Part shown: positions 58,101-64,000 of the stretch, piece by piece
Numbering within the stretch: position 1 is the first letter of the stretch
Layout of the letters: each line of letters begins with the position of its first letter
Assembly: GCF_017352135.1 (NCBI RefSeq)
Contig: NZ_CP071454.1
Coordinates: 3,125,001-3,189,000, forward strand
Length of the DNA: 64,000 nt
Direction: 5' to 3'
DNA from: Rhizobium lentis
Lineage (GTDB): Bacteria; Pseudomonadota; Alphaproteobacteria; Rhizobiales; Rhizobiaceae
Program-made: the position numbers and the translations under genes
Notes under the pieces: generated by a model
Databases searched by the model: none
What the model saw: only the letters and a program-made list of their open reading frames with translations
Told to the model about the DNA's origin: nothing

Positions 58101-61100
58101 TCACTCGGCGGCCATCGCCCTTGCCTCCGGCACCACCGGCGCCTCGACCTTCTTCTGGCCCATCAGCCGGCCGAGGAAATTTCCGAACCGGTCCATCTCG
58201 ACGAAGATGACAGGGGTGATGAACAGCGTCAGCAGTTGCGACACGACGAGGCCGCCGACGACGGCGATGCCGAGCGGCTGGCGCAGCTCGGAGCTTGCGC
58301 CCGTGCCGAGTGCGATCGGCAGAGCGCCGATCAGGGCGCAGAAGGTCGTCATCATGATCGGCCGGAAGCGGCGCACGCAGGCCTCGTGGATCGCCGCCGT
58401 CGCCTTCTCGCCTGTTGTGCGCATGGTCTCCACGGCCACGTCGATCATCATGATCGCGTTCTTCTTGACGATGCCGATCAGCATCAGCAGGCCGATCAGG
58501 GCGATGATCGACAGGTCGAAGCCCATGATCTTCAAGGCCAGCAGCGCGCCGAAGGCTGCCGCCGGCAGGCCGGAGAGAATGGTGAGCGGATGGATGAAGC
58601 TTTCATAAAGCACGCCGAGCACGATATAGATGGTCAAAACGGCCGCCAGGATCAGATAGGGCGTGTTGCCCTGCGACTGCTGGAAGATCTCCGCCGTGCC
58701 GCCATAGGAGGTGAAGACGTCGGTCGGCAGCCCGATCTCCCTCTTGATCTGATCGATCGCCGCCGTGGCATTGCTGAGCGAGACGCCTTCCGGCAGATTG
58801 AACGAAACGGTGGTCGAGACGAGCTGGCCGGTCTGATTGATGGTGACCGGCCCGGTGGTGCGTTCGACATGCGCGAAATTCGACAGCGGCACCAGGCTGC
58901 CATTGGACGAGGCGACACGGATTTCAGACAGTTTCTGGTCGTCCCACGGCTTGCTCGTGTCGTATTCGACGATCACGTCATAGCTGTCGCCGGTCGACTG
59001 GATTTCCGCCGCCGTATAACCGCTGAAGGATTCCTGCAGCGTCGTGCGCAGCGTATCGTTGTCGATTCCGTAAGCGGCTGCTCGCTCGGTATCGATGACG
59101 ATATTGGCCTGCAATGCATTGTTCTGGGCGTCCGAGGTCACGTCGGTGAACAGCCGTTCCTTGCGCATCGCCGCCTGGATCTTCCCGGCCCAGAGGCTGG
59201 TCTGGTCGGCGCTCAGCGCCTGCACGACCAGCTGATATTGGCTGGCGGTCTGGCGGCCGCCGAAGCGCAGGCTCTGGTTCGGCGTCACGAAGGCCTGCAA
59301 GCCGGGGATCTTGTTGATCGCCGTGCGCAGCTCGCGCAGCGTCTGGTCAAGCGGCGGACGCTCCTTCTTGTCCTTGAGTTCGACGAACATCGAGCCGTTG
59401 TTCTGCGGTTTGTTCGGATTGCCGCCGATCGTTGACATCACGTGATTGACCGCCGGGTTCGCCTTGACGGCGGCCGCCGCCCGCTGCTGCAGGGCCTCCA
59501 TGGCGGAATAGGAAATGTCCTGCCGGGCCTGGGTGTTGATCGTCAGCCGACCGATATCCTCTTGCGGGAAGAAGCTCGTCGGCAGCGTCATGAAGAAATA
59601 GATCGTCAGCGCCACCGAACCGAGGAAAACGCCGAGGATGGTGGCGCGATGGCGAAGGCACCAGCCGACCGCGCGGTCGTAACCGTTGAGTGTCCGCTCG
59701 AAACCGGCATCGAAAATGCGGATGAGCAGCGGCGGGCGGCTGTGATTGTTGGAGAGCCGCGAGCCGAGCATCGGCGTCACGGTCAGCGAGACGATCGCCG
59801 ACGATATGATGGCGATGGCGACCACCATGCCGAATTCGTTGAACACGCGCCCTACGACGCCGCCCATCAAGAGGATCGGGATGAAGACGGCAATCAGCGA
59901 AACCGACATGGATATGATCGTGTAGCTGACTTCGCCCGCACCCTTGATCGCCGCTTCGCGCACCGGCATGCCTTCCTCGACATGGCGCAGGATGTTTTCG
60001 AGCATGACGATCGCATCGTCGACGACCAGACCCACCGCGAGCGTCAGCCCCAGGAGCGAGATGTTGTCGATGCTGTAGCCGAGCACAGACATCATGCCGA
60101 AGGTCGCGATCAGCGACAGCGGAACGGCAAGTCCCGGAATGATCGTAGCCGTCGCATGGCCGGTGAAGAGGTAGATGACGAGAACGACGAGGCCGATCGT
60201 CAGGAACAGCGTGAACTTCACATCGGCGATGGCGGCGCGAATGGGTTTTGCGGCATCGTTCATGACGACGGTGGTCAACGAAGCCGGGATTTCGGCATGA
60301 AGCTGCGGCAGCTTGGCGTTGATCGCGTCGACGACGTCGACGGTGTTGGCATCGGGCTGCCGCTGAATGGCGAGGATAATGCCGCGCTGGCCGTCATACC
60401 AGCTGCCGGTATACTGGTTCTCGACGCCGTCCTGCACATCGGCGACGTCGCCAAGGTGGATCGGCGCGCCGTTCGGATTGGCAATGACGAGCGAACGGAA
60501 CTGGTCGGCGTTGGTGCGTTGCGTATTCGCGGTGATGGTCATGGCCTGCGAATTGTTCTGCAACGTTCCCACAGGCTGCTGGCTGTTGGCCGCAGCGAGC
60601 GCCTTGTTGACCGTATCGATGCCGATGCCGCGCGTGAGCAGCTTGTTGGGGTCAACTTCGACCCGCACCGCGTAAGTCTGCGCGCCAAAGACGCTGACCT
60701 GGGCAACGCCGGGGAGCGTGGAAAGCGATGGCGAGATGATGTCTTCGGCGATTTCGTCGAGCTTGCTGCGCGGCATGGTGTTGCTCTGCACGGAGAGCAG
60801 CATGACCGGCGCATCGGCCGGGTTCGTCTTGCGGTAGCTCGGCGGCGTCGTCAGATTGTCGGGTAGCTGCCGTGTCGCGTGCGAGATCGCCGCCTGCACA
60901 TCGGCTGCGGCCGCGTCGATATCGCGGTTGAGGTCGAACTGCAGCACGATGCTGGTGCTGCCGAGCGAGTTCGAGGCGCTGATCTCGCTGATGCCGGGGA
61001 TGGTCTCGAACTGCTTGATCAGCGGCGTGGCGACCGAGGTCGCCATGGTCTGTGGCGAGGCGCCGCTTAGCTGCGCCGAAACGTTGATCGTCGGAAAGTC

Positions 61101-61217
61101 GACCTGCGGCAGGGCCGCGACCGGCACGAGCCGGTAACCGGCAAGGCCGGCCAGAATGACGGCGATGGCAAGCAGCGTCGTCGCGACGGGGCGCTGGATG
61201 CAGGAATTCGGGATCAT
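58101..61217 (-). CDS. RND efflux permease (HAE1, MdtB/MdtC-like)
   Basis: A 1038-residue inner-membrane pump with the RND layout: 12 membrane segments and two large periplasmic loops. The proton-relay aspartates are in VGLVVDDAIVMLEN near residue 400. The N-terminus MIPNSCIQRPVATTLLAI and FDLNRDIDAAAADVQAAI match the MdtB/MdtC group. It exports drugs or other amphiphilic compounds through a TolC-like channel, for which no gene is nearby. The start overlaps the adaptor gene stop by four bases (ATGA). Confidence 0.92.
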   Translation of the reverse strand: MIPNSCIQRPVATTLLAIAVILAGLAGYRLVPVAALPQVDFPTINVSAQLSGASPQTMATSVATPLIKQFETIPGISEISASNSLGSTSIVLQFDLNRDIDAAAADVQAAISHATRQLPDNLTTPPSYRKTNPADAPVMLLSVQSNTMPRSKLDEIAEDIISPSLSTLPGVAQVSVFGAQTYAVRVEVDPNKLLTRGIGIDTVNKALAAANSQQPVGTLQNNSQAMTITANTQRTNADQFRSLVIANPNGAPIHLGDVADVQDGVENQYTGSWYDGQRGIILAIQRQPDANTVDVVDAINAKLPQLHAEIPASLTTVVMNDAAKPIRAAIADVKFTLFLTIGLVVLVIYLFTGHATATIIPGLAVPLSLIATFGMMSVLGYSIDNISLLGLTLAVGLVVDDAIVMLENILRHVEEGMPVREAAIKGAGEVSYTIISMSVSLIAVFIPILLMGGVVGRVFNEFGMVVAIAIISSAIVSLTVTPMLGSRLSNNHSRPPLLIRIFDAGFERTLNGYDRAVGWCLRHRATILGVFLGSVALTIYFFMTLPTSFFPQEDIGRLTINTQARQDISYSAMEALQQRAAAAVKANPAVNHVMSTIGGNPNKPQNNGSMFVELKDKKERPPLDQTLRELRTAINKIPGLQAFVTPNQSLRFGGRQTASQYQLVVQALSADQTSLWAGKIQAAMRKERLFTDVTSDAQNNALQANIVIDTERAAAYGIDNDTLRTTLQESFSGYTAAEIQSTGDSYDVIVEYDTSKPWDDQKLSEIRVASSNGSLVPLSNFAHVERTTGPVTINQTGQLVSTTVSFNLPEGVSLSNATAAIDQIKREIGLPTDVFTSYGGTAEIFQQSQGNTPYLILAAVLTIYIVLGVLYESFIHPLTILSGLPAAAFGALLALKIMGFDLSIIALIGLLMLIGIVKKNAIMMIDVAVETMRTTGEKATAAIHEACVRRFRPIMMTTFCALIGALPIALGTGASSELRQPLGIAVVGGLVVSQLLTLFITPVIFVEMDRFGNFLGRLMGQKKVEAPVVPEARAMAAE

Positions 61218-62512
61218 TGCTGCGCTCCCACCGTGATCGTCTCGGATTGTTGCGGTTGTCGCGGCTGCTCGGCGGAGGCGACATCGAGCGTCTTCTGGTC
61301 GAACTCTTCGTTAATGGCCTGTTGGTCGCTAAGCTGCCCCTGGCCCTCGACAACGACATGGTCCCCTTCGGACAGGCCCGATTCGATGGCGGTGAAGCCG
61401 CCATTGGCGCGGGCGACGGTGACAGGCGTCAAATGCGATTTGCCGTCCCTGGCGACGAAGGCGAAGAAACCGTCGGGGCCGGGGCTGACGGCAACCGTCG
61501 GCACGACCACCTGCTGCTTGTCGTTGTTGAAATGCACGACGATGTTGACGGATTGGCCGGGCCAGAGCGCGCCGGAGGCATTCTCGAACTTTGCCTTGGC
61601 AAGGATCGTTCCCGAGGCGGTATCGACCGTATTGTCGTAAAAGCTGATTTCACCCTTGCGGACTTGTCCCTTGGTGGAATTGGGGGCCGTGCTCACCTCG
61701 ACCGGACCGGCCGCCAATGCGTTCTTCAACGCGCGCAGATATCGCTCCTGCAGGTGAAACTTCACATAGATTGGATCGTATTTGGCGATGGTGACGATGG
61801 CCGCGCCGGCATTGAGGAAGGCGCCCTTGCTGACGGCGATATCGCCGAGCCGGCCGTCGAAGGGCGCGCGGATATCGGTATGCTCGAGGAGGATCTGATC
61901 GGAGGCGAGCGTCGCCTTGTCCGCGTCGACCGTGGCCGCGGCCGTGTCGCGGGCGGCTCTCGCCTGATCGAGGCTCTGCTGGGTGCCGGCTTTCTGGTCG
62001 AACAGGTCCTGGGCGCGCACCAGCGCGGTCTCGGCTTCCGAAAGCGTCGCCGTGTCGCGCATGATCATCGCATTGTCCTTGTCGACGGCGGCCTTGGCGG
62101 TCCGGTCGTCCAGCTTGGCGATCAGGTCTCCGGCCTTGACGGTCGCTCCGTCCTGCGCATCGATGCTGACGATCAGCCCCTGTTCCTGTGCGGCGATCGT
62201 CGTATTGTCATCGGCGTCGGCCCAGCCGGAAGCCGTCACATCCATCGGCAGCGTTGTCTTCACGGCGGCAACGGTCTTGACGACGGTCGGGCCGCCGCCG
62301 CGTCGGCGCCCGCCGCCCTGACGCTGGCCGCTATCCCCGGCCTGGGTCTGATCGGCCTGCGCCTGCTGGCCGCCGCCATGGCTGCTGGACGGCTGCTGGA
62401 TGAACTGCGACAGGTAGGGAATGCGTGAGGCGTGGGGAATGAGATTGCCGAACTGCCAGAAACCGACGGCGGCAACGGCGATAATGCTGACGGTAATCCA
62501 AAATTTCTTCAT
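61214..62512 (-). CDS. RND efflux periplasmic adaptor (MdtA-like)
   Basis: A 432-residue membrane fusion protein. It has an N-terminal anchor (KKFWITVSIIAVAAVGFWQFG) and a Gly/Gln/Arg-rich linker. Biotinyl-lipoyl-like halves flank a coiled coil (LIAKLDDRTAKAAVD, FDQKAGTQQSLDQARAARDTA), followed by a beta-barrel (DIRAPFDGRLGDIAV). It links the pump to the outer-membrane channel. It is the first gene of the pair. The AT-rich region upstream (62560-62680) probably holds the promoter. Confidence 0.92.
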   Translation of the reverse strand: MKKFWITVSIIAVAAVGFWQFGNLIPHASRIPYLSQFIQQPSSSHGGGQQAQADQTQAGDSGQRQGGGRRRGGGPTVVKTVAAVKTTLPMDVTASGWADADDNTTIAAQEQGLIVSIDAQDGATVKAGDLIAKLDDRTAKAAVDKDNAMIMRDTATLSEAETALVRAQDLFDQKAGTQQSLDQARAARDTAAATVDADKATLASDQILLEHTDIRAPFDGRLGDIAVSKGAFLNAGAAIVTIAKYDPIYVKFHLQERYLRALKNALAAGPVEVSTAPNSTKGQVRKGEISFYDNTVDTASGTILAKAKFENASGALWPGQSVNIVVHFNNDKQQVVVPTVAVSPGPDGFFAFVARDGKSHLTPVTVARANGGFTAIESGLSEGDHVVVEGQGQLSDQQAINEEFDQKTLDVASAEQPRQPQQSETITVGAQQ

Positions 62513-62786
62513 GGCGAGACCGGGTGGAGCAGGGTTGCGAAATTAATGCTTGGATTGAGCCACTTATATTGCGGCGCAAAATAGACATAATTCCCGGGTC
62601 GCGATCACTAAGTGGTTATAACGGCTTAAATTTTTGTAATGAATATTCCGTAATACTCAAATTATACTAATATAGGAAGGGGTGCAATTTGACGCGGGTC
62701 CCGCTAGCACGCCGGCGGTTCGCGACAAGTCGATGCCGCCCTCCTGCAAGCCAGGAATAGCGGGAAAACAGAGAAGGCAGGTCGTC

Positions 62787-63669
62787 ATGACTGAGTTGAA
62801 TGCCAGCGAATTTCGCTCTCTCATCACAAGCGTATTTCCCGAACTGACGGCCTCCGTCTTCAAGCTGGCGGCAAAGGGCTGGGATTCGATAGCGATCGAC
62901 GTCGACGACACGCTGATCTTCAAGTTTCCCCGGCCATCTCGGCGCTGAAAGAGCGCTTGTGAAAGAAGCCGCCCTGCTCGATATCGTTCGACCGTCGCTG
63001 TCGATGGCGGTTCCCGACATGCGTATTCACGATGGACCGCCGATCTTCTCCAGCCACGCCAAGCTCGAGGGGGAACATCTCATAGCCGAAGATTACGATG
63101 CGCTCGCGGAGGGCGACCGTCAGCGCCTGGCGGACGACCTCGCGCGCTTTTACGCCGAATTGCACGCGCTTGATGCCGATCGCCTGCGGGCGGCCGGCGC
63201 TGGGGCAATCCTGCCATGGCAATCGCCGGAGGTGGTGCGAGAAAAGGCTTTGCCGCGGCTGCCGCCTGAGATCAAGCGCTTTGCAGAGGCGGTCGTTTCG
63301 GATTTCCAAGCCTTGCCGCCGGACCCCTACGGCAACGTCTACGGCTTCTTCGACGGGCACGGCTGGAACATGGCCTTCGATCATGCGCAAGCCAGGCTGA
63401 ACGGCATCTACGATTTCGCCGATTCCGGCTTTGGCCCGCTGCATCAGGAGTTCATCTACTCGAATTTCATCTCACACGATCTCACGGCACGCATCGTATC
63501 GGCCTATGAAATGCTGACCGGACGCAGGCTCGATCGGCGGCGTATTGCGATTCTGACGGGCTTCCACCGGCTTTCCGAACTCGCCGAACTTGCCGACGAT
63601 CCGGCCAATGTCGAACAGATGATCCAGAGCGCGGCGACCTGGGCCGCCGCGGCGGACCGAGTCGCCTGA
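62787..63669 (+). pseudogene. Frameshifted aminoglycoside phosphotransferase-like gene
   Basis: The first frame (62787-62948) reads MTELNASEFRSLITSVFPEL and up to DVDDTLIFKFPR. The second frame then continues as HLGAERALVKEAALL and runs to 63669. One extra base near 62928-62934 (in TTTCCCCGGCC) breaks the frame. The second part holds the catalytic loop FDGHGWNMAFDH and metal site IYDFADSGFG of the APH fold. Joined, it would be about 294 residues. It may be a true frameshift or a sequencing error. The substrate is not clear. Confidence 0.75.
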
Positions 63670-63675
63670 GCGCGT

Positions 63676-64000
63676 CTAAACCGATCGTGCCGCGCCGCCG
63701 TCGCAGCGGATGAGCGAGCCGGTGACGTAGCTTGCCGGCTGGCTGCACAGAAAGGCAGCCGTTGCGGCAAACTCCTCCACCCGGCCATAGCGGCCGACCG
63801 GAATGCGCGCCTCCTTGTCGGCGCGGATCTCCTCGAGGCTTTTGCCCGTCCGTTTTGCCGCGGCGCCGTCGAGATCGTCGAGCCGACCGGTCAGGATGCT
63901 GCCCGGCAGGAGCAGGTTGGCGGTGATGCCGAATTTCCCCACTTCGGAGGCCAGCGTCTTGCTCCAGCCCGCAAGCGCCGGGCGCAGCGTATTCGACAGC
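63676..64000 (-). CDS. SDR family oxidoreductase, C-terminal part
   Basis: The last 107 codons of an SDR gene whose start is outside the window. The readable part begins LSNTLRPALAGWSKTLASEV and has GITANLLLPGSILTGR, VEEFAATAAFLCSQPASYVTG and the ending RCDGGAARSV. These are C-terminal features of classical SDRs; the cofactor motif and tyrosine lie beyond the edge. The substrate cannot be named. It is convergent with the frameshifted gene. Confidence 0.85.
   Translation of the reverse strand, partial: LSNTLRPALAGWSKTLASEVGKFGITANLLLPGSILTGRLDDLDGAAAKRTGKSLEEIRADKEARIPVGRYGRVEEFAATAAFLCSQPASYVTGSLIRCDGGAARSV

Noticed and set aside
57816..59435. 539-codon plus-strand open frame over the RND permease
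   Set aside because: It is the complement of an RND gene with intact motifs and has shadow-type composition.

Overview
The window reads as chromosomal DNA of a Rhizobium species of the R. leguminosarum / R. etli type. It is GC-rich and uses GC-rich codons throughout. The block feuN-feuP-feuQ, ccmIEFH, degP, a two-component pair, glnE, a PhoX phosphatase, pleC and pepN follows an order I recall from Sinorhizobium and Rhizobium chromosomes. Copies of rhizobial-type palindromic intergenic repeats sit between genes. I see no rRNA, tRNA, CRISPR array, prophage or complete insertion sequence. Most of it is core or slow-changing accessory chromosome.

Layout. 0.2-6.7 kb: a PAS-type sensor kinase overlapping a peptidoglycan-binding protein gene, a soluble chemotaxis receptor, a DUF1491 protein, a DUF2336 protein and a 55-residue small protein. 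6.7-13.1 kb: a DUF1214/DUF1254 pair, a class A penicillin-binding protein, a UPF0260 protein and a divergent EF-G-like GTPase. 13.2-28.2 kb: an accessory stretch of single regulators beside the enzymes they probably control (TetR/SDR, AraC/SDR, MocR/DUF983, LysR/GST plus FMN protein, NTF2-like/TetR), small proteins, a degenerate HtrA-like protein, a decayed LysR fragment, a GH19 lysozyme-like enzyme, a Dabb protein and an MFS transporter. Several of these carry clear palindromic operators.

28.6-42.8 kb: the feuNPQ regulatory system, a lipoprotein, the cytochrome c maturation operon ccmIEFH with ATGA-coupled genes, the periplasmic protease DegP with a following response regulator and kinase, and glnE. 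42.9-52.6 kb: a cytochrome b561-YceI fusion with a separate YceI protein, a PhoX phosphatase behind a PHO box, the cell-cycle kinase PleC behind a cluster of GANTC methylation sites, and aminopeptidase N. 53-64 kb: an EamA permease, an unrecognised 331-residue protein, two small proteins, a family 4-like uracil-DNA glycosylase, an Hsp70-like protein, an RND efflux pair, a frameshifted phosphotransferase gene and a partial SDR gene.

Points most worth a second look: mosaic palindromic repeats whose outer end supplies the stop codon of two different genes; the GANTC cluster upstream of pleC; two protein paralogues that have lost catalytic residues (the HtrA-like protein and the EF-G-like GTPase); perfect TetR-type operators; and several very short genes with good ribosome binding sites. 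I did not find a convincing new multi-gene system.
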